A stretch of DNA of 64,000 nt from assembly GCF_003569045.1 (NCBI RefSeq), contig NZ_BFCB01000001.1, forward strand, positions 1-64,000, written 5' to 3'. The notes under the pieces are model-generated. The model was not told the origin of the DNA. It saw only the letters and a list, made by a program, of their open reading frames with translations, and did not search any database. This document shows positions 36,976 through 45,490 of the stretch, piece after piece. The translations under genes and the position numbers were made by a program. Source of the stretch: Aggregatilinea lenta. Lineage in GTDB: Bacteria > Chloroflexota > Anaerolineae > Aggregatilineales > Aggregatilineaceae. Position 1 is the first letter of the stretch. Each line of letters begins with the position of its first letter.

Positions 36976-38430
36976 TCACGACCGGTTCAGGCGCGGCGTG
37001 CGGACGCGTTTGCTCACCGCAGGGGCAGGCGCGTCGTCCGCGTGGGATGGCGCAGGGTTGACCAGCGGCAGCCGCAGCGTGAACGTCGTGCCGGTCCCGA
37101 CGTGGCTGGACACGCTCAGCTCGCCCCCATGCACGTCCGCGATCCACTTGGCAATGGACAGGCCCAGCCCGGTTCCGCCCTGCGCCCGCGAGCGCGCCTT
37201 GTCGACGCGGTAGAAGCGATCGAAGATGTGCGGCAGATCCGTTTCGGGGATGCCCATGCCCGTGTCGCACACGGTGATGGTGGCCTGGTCGCCGTCGCGC
37301 GCGAGGGTGATCGTCACGGAACCGCCTTTGGGTGTGTATTTGATGCCGTTCGAGACGAGGTTGAGCAGGAGCTGCTTCAGCCGGTCGGCGTCGCCCATGA
37401 CCTGCGCCTGGTCGATGTCTCCCAGGTGCACCGTCACGCCGTGCGTCAGCACCAGCGCCTGGTTATAAACTTCGAGCACCAGCGTATCCAGCTCCACCAG
37501 CCCGTGGTCGAGTGGCAGCCGTCCCGCGTCGGCCTTCGCCAGCAGCAGCAGGTCGTCCACCAGCCGCGTCATGCGCCGCGACTCGCTCTCGATGGCCTCC
37601 ATCGCCTCCTCGTCGTACCCGATGCGGCGCATCAGGTCCAGGTTGCCCTGGATCGACGTCAATGGCGTACGCATCTCGTGCGAGACGTCCGCGACGAAGC
37701 GGCGCTGCACGTTGAAGAGCTGTTCGAGGCGTTCCAGCGTCTGGTTGAAGGTGGTGGCGAGACGGCCAATTTCGTCCTGCGGCCCCTGGTTGGGGATGCG
37801 GCGGCCCAGGTCGTCGGCGGCGGTGATCTGGCGCGCCGTCTCCCCGATCGCCTCAATCGGCTTGAGCGCGCGCCGCGCCAGCACGTCGCCCAGCAGCAGC
37901 GACGCCAGCAGCGTAAACGCGCCGCTGACCAGCATGATCTTCAGCAGACGGTCGATGGCCGCGTCCACGGTGCGCAGCGAGGTCGCCACCTGGATGTAGC
38001 CGTACAGCTCGCCGCCCGTCTGCAGCGGCGAGGCCGCCACACGCAGGTGCGCGCCGCGCACGTAGACGTCGCTGTAGACCGGATCGCGGCTGTCCAGCAC
38101 GGCGGGATCGAGCGACAGGTCGTTGCCCATGCTCAGCGACGTTTCGTACAGATACGGCTCCTGCGAGGCGGCGTCGTGGCCCCAGATCTGCACGAATACG
38201 CCCGACGACAGCAGGTCGTTGAACTTCTTATAAGCCGTCCAGCTGTTGCTGTCTTGCGAGCCGCTGGTCAGGGCGCTGCTCTGCACGTCGTTCAGCGCTT
38301 TGTAGAGACTCTCATCCACCTGATTGCGCAGCGTCCAGTTTAAGATACCGGACGTCGCAGTACTAAACATGAGGATGACGATTGCCAACAAGCTGGAATA
38401 GAGGAATGTAAGGCGCGTGCGAATCGTCAT
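36976..38430 (-). CDS. Two-component sensor histidine kinase with HAMP domain
   Basis: This 484-residue membrane kinase has a first helix at about 8-30, an extracytoplasmic sensor segment of about 130 residues, a second helix at about 163-185, and a HAMP linker (RRALKPIEAIGETARQI). HisKA follows with His251 in VSHEMRTPLTS, then HATPase with NLVSNGIKYTP, DTGMGIPETD, IFDRFYRVD and GTGLGLSIAKWIADVHGG. It lies 183 bp downstream of the OmpR-type regulator on the same strand and is its evident partner. The extracytoplasmic domain shows no known fold to me. The PDZ protein gene follows on the same strand 112 bp downstream, so it could belong to the same regulon. The C-terminal tail is Pro/Ala/Arg-rich. 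Confidence 0.92.
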   Translation of the reverse strand: MTIRTRLTFLYSSLLAIVILMFSTATSGILNWTLRNQVDESLYKALNDVQSSALTSGSQDSNSWTAYKKFNDLLSSGVFVQIWGHDAASQEPYLYETSLSMGNDLSLDPAVLDSRDPVYSDVYVRGAHLRVAASPLQTGGELYGYIQVATSLRTVDAAIDRLLKIMLVSGAFTLLASLLLGDVLARRALKPIEAIGETARQITAADDLGRRIPNQGPQDEIGRLATTFNQTLERLEQLFNVQRRFVADVSHEMRTPLTSIQGNLDLMRRIGYDEEAMEAIESESRRMTRLVDDLLLLAKADAGRLPLDHGLVELDTLVLEVYNQALVLTHGVTVHLGDIDQAQVMGDADRLKQLLLNLVSNGIKYTPKGGSVTITLARDGDQATITVCDTGMGIPETDLPHIFDRFYRVDKARSRAQGGTGLGLSIAKWIADVHGGELSVSSHVGTGTTFTLRLPLVNPAPSHADDAPAPAVSKRVRTPRLNRS

Positions 38431-38613
38431 AAGCCGTCAGTTAACCACTCAAAGCCGCCGGCAGGCAGCGGTTGCTGTCGGGAAAATTGTAGCATTCCAA
38501 GGTTAACGTGTGATGAGAGTTCGATGCACGTCACGGCAGCATCAGCGCCAGCTGCGGGCAAACGCGGCGCTCCGGTGCATGCACGGCGTGCCGAGTGGTC
38601 GGCGGAAACGGCG

Positions 38614-39291
38614 CTACTCTTCGCGGAGCACGTAGCCGACGCCGCGCACGGTGTGGATCAGGCGCGGCTCGCCGCCTTCTTCCGTCTTCTGGCGCAGGTA
38701 GCGCACGTACACCTCAATGATATTGCTCTCGCCGCCGAAGTCGTAGCTCCACACGCGGTCGAAGATCATCTCGCGCGTCAGCACGCGGCGCGGGTTGTGC
38801 ATGAACAGTTCCAGCAGCTCGTACTCTTTGGCGGTCAGGTCGATGAAGCGGGTGCCACGCTGGGCACGGTGCGTGCCGGTGTCCAGCGTCAGGTCCGCAA
38901 ACTTGAGGATTTCCGGACGCGACGAGGGCGCGCTGCGCCGGAACAGCGCGCGAATACGGGCGATCAGCTCGTCGAACGAGAACGGCTTGACGAGGTAGTC
39001 ATCCGCCCCGGCGTTCAGGCCCTGCACGCGATCCGCGACTTCTTCTTTCGCGGTCAGCATCAGGATCGGCACGTCGCCCGCCGCGCGCAGGCGGCGGCAC
39101 ACCTCGATCCCGTCCAGGCCGGGCAGCATCCAGTCCAGGATCACCAGATCGGGCGGCGTGTCGCGCGCCATTTCCAGGCCACTGGGACCATCATACGCCA
39201 CGTCCACACGAAAGCCTTCGTAGATGAGGCCACGCTTCAAAAACTGCGCGATGCGTGCTTCGTCTTCAATGACCAGGATGCGTTCGGGCAT
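38614..39291 (-). CDS. OmpR-family response regulator
   Basis: This 225-residue protein has a receiver domain (residues 4-118; phospho-acceptor Asp53 in [10 protein letters not shown], conserved Thr in LMLTAKEE, Lys102 in YLVKPF). An OmpR/PhoB winged-helix DNA-binding domain follows (about 130-225, ending in [14 protein letters not shown] and [11 protein letters not shown]). The ATG at 39291 gives the standard N-terminus and follows AAAGGATT; an in-frame upstream start at 39321 would add ten residues. It precedes its kinase by 183 bp on the same strand. Targets are unknown, although the PDZ gene further along is a natural candidate. Confidence 0.95.
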   Translation of the reverse strand: MPERILVIEDEARIAQFLKRGLIYEGFRVDVAYDGPSGLEMARDTPPDLVILDWMLPGLDGIEVCRRLRAAGDVPILMLTAKEEVADRVQGLNAGADDYLVKPFSFDELIARIRALFRRSAPSSRPEILKFADLTLDTGTHRAQRGTRFIDLTAKEYELLELFMHNPRRVLTREMIFDRVWSYDFGGESNIIEVYVRYLRQKTEEGGEPRLIHTVRGVGYVLREE

Positions 39292-39404
39292 CGTGACAAT
39301 CCTTTCGCGCGCACAAACCAACCCTTATTGTACTTTACCTCACGCGGTTTCAGATAGTCGGCGCGAGGCGGCGCTTAGAGCGTGTTATGCATTTGTAGCC
39401 CCCC

Positions 39405-39505
39405 TGACACCTTCCCCCACGCAAGCGGAGAGAAAGGGGAGACACATGGCGGGGCGTATAGCATGCGCCCCACCGGGCGGAGCAAGCCCCGCCCCTACGG
39501 ATCAC
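39405..39505. repeat. Dispersed repeats between dhaL and the response regulator
   Basis: A degenerate class B unit (CCCCCTGACACCTTCCCCC...GAGAGAAAGGGGAG) is followed by GGGCGGAGCAAGCCCCGCCC and CTACGG of class A. The 389-bp gap 39292-39680 contains these, the terminator at 39583 and nothing else recognisable. Confidence 0.6.
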
Positions 39506-39582
39506 AGGGCAGTTGGCGAGCGAGAAAGCGGGGATCTCGCTCAACAAGTGCATAACACGCTCTAGCCAGTAATGCGCAAAAT

Positions 39583-39608
39583 GAAAGCGGGCTTTACCCG
39601 CCCGCTTC
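39583..39608 (-). terminator. Terminator of the dhaK-dhaL unit
   Basis: On the minus strand GAAGCGGG and CCCGCTTTC form a stem followed by ATTTTG, about 75 bp after the dhaL stop. Confidence 0.65.
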
Positions 39609-39680
39609 AATTGGAAGTCGGAGATCCGCAGTCCACCGCATCGCCCCAAAACCCTGCAAACGCCGGTCACCTTCACGGCG

Positions 39681-40334
39681 CTAGCGTTCGGGCGGCTGGA
39701 CCCCGGCGGCATAGTCCCACATTGACTTGAGAATCAGGTAGGTCGATAGCGCGCCCGGATCGGGATGCCCTAACGACCGCTCGCCGAGTGTCTTGGCCCG
39801 GCCCACGGAAGCGATCATGTCCTTCGTCGCTTCCATGCCGGTTCTGGCCGCTTCGGATACCGCCGCGAGCGCCTCGTCGAGCGGGTCGGAGGCCACCTGA
39901 ACCGAGGTGAGCGCCGCCGGTTCCAGCGCATCGACCATCGTTTTGTCGCCCGCCTGCGTTTTGCCGCGCGCCTTCACCGCCGCCAGCCCATCGACCAGCC
40001 ACGCCGATAAGCCCTGCGCGTCCAGGACGGTGACGCCGCCCAGGCGCTTCGCGCCGCCCCGGAACCACGTCCCAAAAATGATGCCGGAAGCGCCGCCCGT
40101 CGAGGTGATCAACGCCATGCCTGCGGCCTTGAACAGATCGTCCAGCGCCGCAAAGCTTCCGGCCTCCAGCTTCTGGCGGACCGCCTCAAAGCCGCGCGCC
40201 ATGCCAATACCGTGATCGCCGTCGCCAATGGCCTTATCCGCCTCGGTCAGCACCTCGGTGTACCCGACCATCTGCCGGCAGAGGTAGACCAGCATCTCTT
40301 GCGTTTCGTGCACGGTGAGCGATGGTGTCGCCAT
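39681..40334 (-). CDS. dhaL: Dihydroxyacetone kinase subunit L
   Basis: This 217-residue ADP/ATP-binding subunit of dihydroxyacetone-type kinase carries the nucleotide and magnesium motif AIGDGDHGIGMARG near the N-terminus, then TSTGGASGIIFGTWFRG and the magnesium-binding GDKTMVDALEPA. Length and pattern match DhaL. It starts 5 bp after the dhaK stop at the ATG at 40334 (GGTGAG upstream). In PTS-type systems DhaL keeps ADP bound and is re-phosphorylated by DhaM. No dhaM is present nearby, so the phosphate source here is unclear: either ATP exchange or a DhaM elsewhere. Related DhaKL pairs also act on erythrulose and other trioses or tetroses. Confidence 0.92.
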   Translation of the reverse strand: MATPSLTVHETQEMLVYLCRQMVGYTEVLTEADKAIGDGDHGIGMARGFEAVRQKLEAGSFAALDDLFKAAGMALITSTGGASGIIFGTWFRGGAKRLGGVTVLDAQGLSAWLVDGLAAVKARGKTQAGDKTMVDALEPAALTSVQVASDPLDEALAAVSEAARTGMEATKDMIASVGRAKTLGERSLGHPDPGALSTYLILKSMWDYAAGVQPPER

Positions 40335-40339
40335 CGGAC

Positions 40340-41335
40340 TCACCACTTGGTCCACCCAAAGGACCGGATGGGCATGTCGTAATAGCGTTTCAGCTCGTCG
40401 TCCAGGCGCATCAGGCTGATGGAGAACCCGGCCATTTCCTGAGTCGTGAACAGCGACCCGGCGACGCTCTCGTGTACGGCAATGCCGTTCGCGTCCAGGA
40501 TCTGAAGCACGCGCCGGTTGGCGATGAGCAGCTCCATATTCGTGGTCGAGCCTGCGCCGTTGACCAGCACACAGACTTCGTCGCCGCGCTCGAAGGGCAG
40601 ATCCTGCAAAATCAGCTCCAGCATCTTGTCGACCAGCACGTCCGTGGGGACCATCTTCTCGCGCCAGACGCCCGTCTCGCCGTGCACGCCCATGCCGATC
40701 TCGATCTCATCGTCCGGCAGATCGAAGGTAAACTGCCCCGTTTCGGGGATCGATCCGGCATGGAGGGCAACGGAAACGGAGCGGATGTTGTCGAGCGCTT
40801 TGGACGTCACGCGGACGACGCCGTCCAGCGTGTCGAGTGTCGCGGCAGCGCCGCCCGCGATCTTGACCGCAAGCATCGCGCCGCCGATGCCCCGCCGGTT
40901 TTCGATGGGGCCGCAGGCGACGTCATCCCGGATCAGCAGCGTCTGAACCTCGATGCCTTCGTCGGCGGCCAGCTCCGCAGCCATATCGAAGTTGAGGATG
41001 TCACCGGCATAGTTGCCATAGAGGTACAGAACGCCTTTGCCCCGGTGAATGGCTTTCGTCGCTTCAAGAATAATGTCAGGCGTCGGCGCGGCGAAAACGT
41101 TCCCCAGAGCCGCACCGTCAGCCATGTTATCGCCCACATAGCCGTGATAGGCTGGCTCGTGCCCGCTGCCACCGCCGATCAGCAGCGCCACCTTGCCGTC
41201 AGGAATATCGACGCGGGCCATGGCCGTCACGCCATCCAGCTTGCGGACGCGCCCGTTGTACGTGGCAACGAGGCCGTCCAGCATCTCAGGAACGACATTT
41301 TTAGGGTCATTAAGAATCTTTTTTGCTTTTCTCAC
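40340..41335 (-). CDS. dhaK: Dihydroxyacetone kinase subunit K
   Basis: This 331-residue substrate-binding subunit contains the early VALLIGGGSGHEPAYHGYVG substrate loop, LYGNYAGDILNFDMA, and the GMGVHGETG segment whose histidine forms the covalent hemiaminal with the substrate carbonyl. It is the right length for DhaK. It starts with GTG at 41335, nine bases after AAGGATG, and is followed directly by dhaL. Together the two phosphorylate dihydroxyacetone or a related small ketose, which would connect to the dihydroxyacetone phosphate produced by the class II aldolase at 15.6 kb. That link is inferred from chemistry, not from proximity. Confidence 0.93.
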   Translation of the reverse strand: MRKAKKILNDPKNVVPEMLDGLVATYNGRVRKLDGVTAMARVDIPDGKVALLIGGGSGHEPAYHGYVGDNMADGAALGNVFAAPTPDIILEATKAIHRGKGVLYLYGNYAGDILNFDMAAELAADEGIEVQTLLIRDDVACGPIENRRGIGGAMLAVKIAGGAAATLDTLDGVVRVTSKALDNIRSVSVALHAGSIPETGQFTFDLPDDEIEIGMGVHGETGVWREKMVPTDVLVDKMLELILQDLPFERGDEVCVLVNGAGSTTNMELLIANRRVLQILDANGIAVHESVAGSLFTTQEMAGFSISLMRLDDELKRYYDMPIRSFGWTKW

Positions 41336-41453
41336 CGTTCACATCCTTCGTGTGCGAAAAACTAAATCGCGCCGGGGCATGTTCTGCTGCACCCGGCTAA
41401 TTTTCATGCTAGATCTGAGTGCTGTTTTTGACAACCGGCAGCCGGGAATGCCG

Positions 41454-41960
41454 CTAGCGCATGTTGGGGAATTCGATGAAGTCAGCGGTATCGGCGTCCG
41501 TGTCCAGCACGCAGATCGAGCGAGACTGGGGGCAGCTGCCGCCCAACGCGCCGGGGTTGAGCACGCGCACGCTGTAGGGCCGCCGGAACTCGTCACGGCG
41601 CTCGTGGGTGTGGCCGTGACAAACGTACGTATATTTGCCCGCCATAATCAGGCCGGTCAGCAGGCCGTAGTCGTGCCCGTGCGTCACGCCGATCAGGCAC
41701 TCTCCCGCGCTGACCGTCGCGCTGTACTGCGGGCCTGCCGCGCCGATCATACGCGTCGCGGCGATCAGCTCGTCGCGGTAGGCGTCCATGTTCCCCCACA
41801 CGAACGTAACGGTCCACCCGGCGAACAGCAGCACCGTCTCCGCGTTGGTGACGTCGCCGCAGTGGATCAGGCGCTCCACGCGGCGCGCGCGGAACGCGTC
41901 CAGCGCGCGCCGCGTGTTCGCGGCGTTGTTGTGCGTGTCGGAAAGGATGCCGACTTTCAT
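41454..41960 (-). CDS. YfcE/MJ0936-type metallophosphoesterase
   Basis: This 168-residue calcineurin-like phosphoesterase has the full metal-binding set: SDTHNN at the N-terminus, HCGDVTN, VWGNMD, GVTHGH and CHGHTH. Length and pattern match the small YfcE/MJ0936 group of bacterial phosphodiesterases, whose natural substrates are mostly unknown. Its ATG overlaps the stop of the histidine phosphatase gene as ATGA, so it is translationally coupled. It is the last gene of a tight four-gene operon (MFS transporter, YkvA-like protein, histidine phosphatase, this gene). Confidence 0.92.
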   Translation of the reverse strand: MKVGILSDTHNNAANTRRALDAFRARRVERLIHCGDVTNAETVLLFAGWTVTFVWGNMDAYRDELIAATRMIGAAGPQYSATVSAGECLIGVTHGHDYGLLTGLIMAGKYTYVCHGHTHERRDEFRRPYSVRVLNPGALGGSCPQSRSICVLDTDADTADFIEFPNMR

Positions 41961-42565
41961 ATACGGCGGCGACCTGTGGTGTAAGGCAGCCCGGTGTAGG
42001 GCGCTTCCAAAAAGCCGGTGATCGGGCGCAGGGAGGCGCGGTCGAGAGTCATGATCGCCGCGAAGCCAAGCGCGCTCCATGCATCGTAAGAGGGCATCTC
42101 GTGCAGCAGGTACGCCACGTACAGCGTCAGCACGGACGCGTGCGACACGACCGCGAGCGTCTCGGCGGCGCTGTGACGCGCCAGCACGCCGTCCATCGCG
42201 GCGGAGAAGCGCGCCTGCGCATCGTACGCCGATTCCCAGCCGGGCAGCGGCGGCGTATACACGCGTGAAAAGAAGGCTGCCTGCGCCGCGCGGAAGCCCT
42301 CCGCCGGGACCCATTCGTCACGGCGCGCTTCGTCCAGACCCTCGACCGGCACGGACGGGATGCCGTGCGCGGCCTGGACCGCGTCGCCGACGACCGTCGC
42401 CTTGGGCTGGAAGCTGGTATAGACGGCGCTGACGCCCTGCCAGAAACGCGCCGCCATCAGGCCGGTCACCTGACTGCGGCCTTCGTCGTTGAGCGCCCAC
42501 TGTGACGCGGGAACCGCCGGGTCGGGCTGCGTCTGCGGATGGCGGATCAGGTACAGGAACGCCAC
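41957..42565 (-). CDS. Histidine phosphatase family protein
   Basis: This 202-residue enzyme of the phosphoglycerate-mutase-like histidine phosphatase superfamily starts with GTG at 42565, one base after the upstream stop and eight bases after AAGGAC. The catalytic histidine is His9 in LIRHPQT; note RHP in place of the usual RHG. Further family elements are NDEGRSQVTGL, AVYTSFQPKAT, the acidic EARRDEW, and VVSHASVLTLYV with the second catalytic histidine. Substrate is unknown; family members include phosphosugar, alpha-ribazole phosphate and protein phosphatases. It sits in an operon between a YkvA-like protein and a metallophosphoesterase. Confidence 0.88.
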   Translation of the reverse strand: MAFLYLIRHPQTQPDPAVPASQWALNDEGRSQVTGLMAARFWQGVSAVYTSFQPKATVVGDAVQAAHGIPSVPVEGLDEARRDEWVPAEGFRAAQAAFFSRVYTPPLPGWESAYDAQARFSAAMDGVLARHSAAETLAVVSHASVLTLYVAYLLHEMPSYDAWSALGFAAIMTLDRASLRPITGFLEAPYTGLPYTTGRRRI

Positions 42566-42566
42566 G

Positions 42567-42944
42567 TCATTCGTCCTTGACTTCGTACTTGCCTTCGATG
42601 ACGTCGTGCTCCGGCGCCGCCTTGCGCTTGCGTTTGCCCTCGCCGGGGATCTGGCCGCGATATTCCGCGACGACTTCCGGCGGCGCGTTGTGGATGAACA
42701 TCTGCAAGCCGAAGACCAGCGCGCCCAGATCGTCCATGATGCCAAACGGCAGCAGCACGTCCGGCAGCAGGTCGATCGGCGACAGGATGTAGAGCGCCAC
42801 CAGCAGCGGGATCAGCTTCGCGCCATTCCCGACGCGGCGGTCGAACAGCAGCCGCCCCGACAGCATCAAGTTATTGAACAACCGCGACAGAATGTCGGGG
42901 TCATAGTTTTTTTGCTTTTGTTTTGCCATGCCCGTTTGCCTCAT
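42567..42944 (-). CDS. YkvA-like protein (DUF1232)
   Basis: This 125-residue protein has a DUF1232 core (about residues 48-85: LIPLLVALYILSPIDLLPD, then LPFGIMDDLGALVFGLQMF), which forms one or two short membrane helices. A Lys/Arg-rich C-terminal tail (GEGKRKRKAAPEHD) follows. The function of the family is unknown. Two starts are possible, ATG at 42944 or 42929; GGAGTGGA supports the first. The gene is one base from the histidine phosphatase gene and 15 bp from the MFS gene, so it belongs to the four-gene operon. Confidence 0.85.
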   Translation of the reverse strand: MRQTGMAKQKQKNYDPDILSRLFNNLMLSGRLLFDRRVGNGAKLIPLLVALYILSPIDLLPDVLLPFGIMDDLGALVFGLQMFIHNAPPEVVAEYRGQIPGEGKRKRKAAPEHDVIEGKYEVKDE

Positions 42945-42959
42945 TCCACTCCATCTAGT

Positions 42960-44168
42960 CTAACCTGGTTCTGCTGAAGTATACGCAGAGACCGGGTCCG
43001 GGTTCCGTTCGTGCGGCTGGCGCGGGATCAAGCGCGCGAACAGGATCGCGACGGCGATCCCGGCGATGCCCGTCCAGAACGGCCAGCGCGGATCGATGCC
43101 GTACAGCGCCCCGGCGGCGACGTTGCCGAGCAGGTAGGCCAGCCCGGCCAGCGTATCGACCAGGGCATAGGCCGTGCCGCGCAGGTGCTCCGGCACGCGC
43201 TCACTGATGATGCTCACCGCCAGCGGACGCGCCGCGTTGTACGCGCCCAGCATAAAATACGCCACCACCACGACCGGCCATGCGCCGGTCGTCAGCAGCA
43301 GGCCGAATGCCAGGGCTACAAGTAAGAGGCTAGCAAAAAACGCCCGCCACGACGACAGCCGCCCCAGCCCCAGGCTAATCACCGCCGTGCCCAGCGCATT
43401 GAGCGATCCGAACACGCCGATCGACGAGCGCGAGAAGCCACCGGCCTCTTCCAGGTACTGCGGCGAGAGCGTCTGGCCCACGTACAGCGCCACGAATGCC
43501 AGCGTCACCAGGATGAATGGGGACAGCACGGGCCAGCGGCGCAGCGTAGACCGGTCGCTCTGGCCATGTGTGGGTTGGACAGGGGCCGGATAATCGGTGG
43601 TGCGCCGGACGGCGGCGGTGCTCAGCGCGAAGCCGACCGTGCTGCACACGAACACCGCGCGCAGGCTGACCCAGTCCCCGATCAGCCCGCCGACTGTGGG
43701 CGACACGACCAGCCCCGCCGAGTAGGCCGCCCACAGCGCCGTCAGCGACGCCTGGATCGGCAGGGACGGGTTGCGCGTGGGATCGTGGCGCAGGCTCTGC
43801 GTCAGGTACAGGTTCGTGATCGGGATCGCCACCGCCGATAGGCCGTACATGAAAAAGCCGGGAATGGCCCAACGCCAGTCGGGCGCGAGCGCGATCATCA
43901 GCACGCCGCCTACGCCGGCGTACCAGCCGGGCAGCATCAGCCGCCGCGCGGGCGAGCGGTCGGCCAGGATGCCCACAGGCAGGATGAAGATCAGCCGCGC
44001 CATGCCCCACATACTCAGCACCACGCCGGTCTGCGCGGGCGTCGCGCCCAGCGACTTCACGTATAGCGGCTGCATGTAGAGCCACAGGCCCTCGCCCACG
44101 CCCCACAGCCAGTAGGACGTCATCACCCAGCGGGTATCGCGCCCCATATCGCGCCACAGGTTCAGCAC
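42960..44168 (-). CDS. MFS transporter
   Basis: This 402-residue major facilitator has about twelve hydrophobic helices in two halves. The first-half loop GILADRSPARRLML fits the conserved MFS motif between helices 2 and 3. Other clear segments are YWLWGVGEGLWLYMQPLYVKSLG near the start (written here only as the region from about residue 19) and a second-half helix AYFMLGAYNAARPLAVSI. It starts with GTG at 44168, supported by AAGGAC. It leads a four-gene operon with a YkvA-like protein and two phosphatase-like enzymes, so its substrate may be a phosphorylated or phosphatase-processed small molecule. That is inference; sequence alone does not give the substrate. Confidence 0.9.
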   Translation of the reverse strand: MLNLWRDMGRDTRWVMTSYWLWGVGEGLWLYMQPLYVKSLGATPAQTGVVLSMWGMARLIFILPVGILADRSPARRLMLPGWYAGVGGVLMIALAPDWRWAIPGFFMYGLSAVAIPITNLYLTQSLRHDPTRNPSLPIQASLTALWAAYSAGLVVSPTVGGLIGDWVSLRAVFVCSTVGFALSTAAVRRTTDYPAPVQPTHGQSDRSTLRRWPVLSPFILVTLAFVALYVGQTLSPQYLEEAGGFSRSSIGVFGSLNALGTAVISLGLGRLSSWRAFFASLLLVALAFGLLLTTGAWPVVVVAYFMLGAYNAARPLAVSIISERVPEHLRGTAYALVDTLAGLAYLLGNVAAGALYGIDPRWPFWTGIAGIAVAILFARLIPRQPHERNPDPVSAYTSAEPG

Positions 44169-44269
44169 ACGGTCGTCCTTTTGCAGCGATCAGCGGTTAG
44201 CCCAAAAATCTAAAGACAAAAACAAAGGCAGCGACAGCGCGCTGCGGGTTGGGAGGCGGGCCGGATGCG

Positions 44270-44470
44270 GGCAGACCTCACCCCCCGACCCCTCTCCAGT
44301 CGGGGCTGGAGAGGGGAGACAAGCGAAGATCGACAGGTTTTGTAGGGGCGGATTTGCAACCCGCCCAGTTTTTCGCAAGAGCAGGGCAGGTTTAAAACCT
44401 GCCCCTACAAAAGCAGGTAATTGACAACCGGACAGTCCGAAAAGGTGATCCTATAGGGGCGGGTTCGCCC
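44270..44470. repeat. Array of class B and class A dispersed repeats
   Basis: A class B unit (AGACCTCACCCCCC...CTGGAGAGGGGAG) is followed by three class A units with the CAGGTAATTGAC spacer also seen at 13.9 kb. The 312-bp gap 44169-44480 is almost entirely made of these repeats. Confidence 0.8.
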
Positions 44471-44480
44471 CTTCAACGAA

Positions 44481-45338
44481 TTATTCCGTTACCCCCATGC
44501 GCGCCTGGATGAACTCCCACACCAGCCGGAACACGGTTTCACGCTCGACGTCCTGCGTCAGAATGTGGCCGCTGCGTTCCAGCGTATGCTGCACCACGTC
44601 CGTGCTGCGCACACGCCCGGCGACGTACTCCAGGCTGGCGTAGGGCGCGGTGTCGTCGGCGCGGGAATAGACCAGCAGCAGCGGCACACTCAGCCGCGGC
44701 AGGCGGCGGCGCACGTCGCGCATCAGGGCCGTAAGCTGCACCACGGAGGCCGTGGGCCGCAGGCGGTAATCGAGGCGGCCATAGTCGTCCAGACCCATCG
44801 CACGCTGCGCCGCGCGTACGGCCTCGTCCAATGCGCCCGGCCAATCGGATTTGCGCGTGAAGGGCAGCACAAGGTTAATCAGCCGGGCGTAGCGTGCCGC
44901 GCGCTGCTCGATGAACAGCGGTGTGGCCATCGCTACGACGCCATCCACTATCCCATCCGTGCCCGCGCGCAGACTGAGCAGACCACCCATCGACAGGCCG
45001 ACGGCGAACACCTTGCGGCAGCGCGCCCGGAGCAGAGCGATGGCATCCAGCTCGTCTTCGTACCAGTTCAGCCAGTGCTGGCGGCGCATGATCGCGGGCT
45101 GCGTGCCATGCCCGGCCAGCCGGGGGACGTAAACGGTCAGGCCGCGCGCATGCAGATAGGTCGCCAGCCAGCGCATTTCTTCCGGCGACGCGGTGAAGCC
45201 GTGCGTGCATACACAGCCAACTTCACCGCCATCCAGCAGAAACGGCTCCGCGCCGTGCCGGATGCGCACGTGGTCGAGGTCCAGCTTGCGAGTTTCCGGG
45301 CGAGTGTCCATAGCGTCCATAGCCGAATAGTCTACCAC
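44481..45338 (-). CDS. Alpha/beta hydrolase, carboxylesterase/monoacylglycerol-lipase type
   Basis: This 285-residue serine hydrolase has a HGFTASPEEM oxyanion region, LAGHGT, the nucleophile elbow GLSMGGLLSL, the catalytic Asp in LVYSRADDTAP and the catalytic His in ERSGHILTQD. The order and spacing are close to Est30-type carboxylesterases and monoacylglycerol lipases, which cleave short-chain esters. There is no signal peptide, so the enzyme is predicted to be cytoplasmic. The start is uncertain: GTG at 45338 or ATGs at 45320 and 45311, none with a strong ribosome-binding site. The gene is divergent from the TolB-like secreted protein. Confidence 0.9.
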   Translation of the reverse strand: MVDYSAMDAMDTRPETRKLDLDHVRIRHGAEPFLLDGGEVGCVCTHGFTASPEEMRWLATYLHARGLTVYVPRLAGHGTQPAIMRRQHWLNWYEDELDAIALLRARCRKVFAVGLSMGGLLSLRAGTDGIVDGVVAMATPLFIEQRAARYARLINLVLPFTRKSDWPGALDEAVRAAQRAMGLDDYGRLDYRLRPTASVVQLTALMRDVRRRLPRLSVPLLLVYSRADDTAPYASLEYVAGRVRSTDVVQHTLERSGHILTQDVERETVFRLVWEFIQARMGVTE

Positions 45339-45428
45339 GCCGCGCGCGTTCCTTCACCCGCCGGATCGCGGCGCGGCGCGGAATAGGCCAGCAGTATGGC
45401 AAACGCGGGCACGGCACAGGCGGCGCGG

Positions 45429-45459
45429 TTGGTCGCGCCCAACGCCGCGCTGCTATACT
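45429..45459 (+). promoter_or_regulatory. Candidate promoter of the TolB-like gene
   Basis: TTGGTC (45429-45434) and TATACT (45454-45459) are 19 bp apart, with the start codon 32 bp further downstream. The -10 box is good and the spacing slightly long. Confidence 0.4.
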
Positions 45460-45490
45460 GCTTATCACACGACCATGAAAGGAACGGGAC

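Noticed and set aside
44169-44480. Possible small genes in the repeat-rich gap
   Set aside because: Open frames here run through dispersed repeats found in many other gaps, so they are not specific coding sequence.
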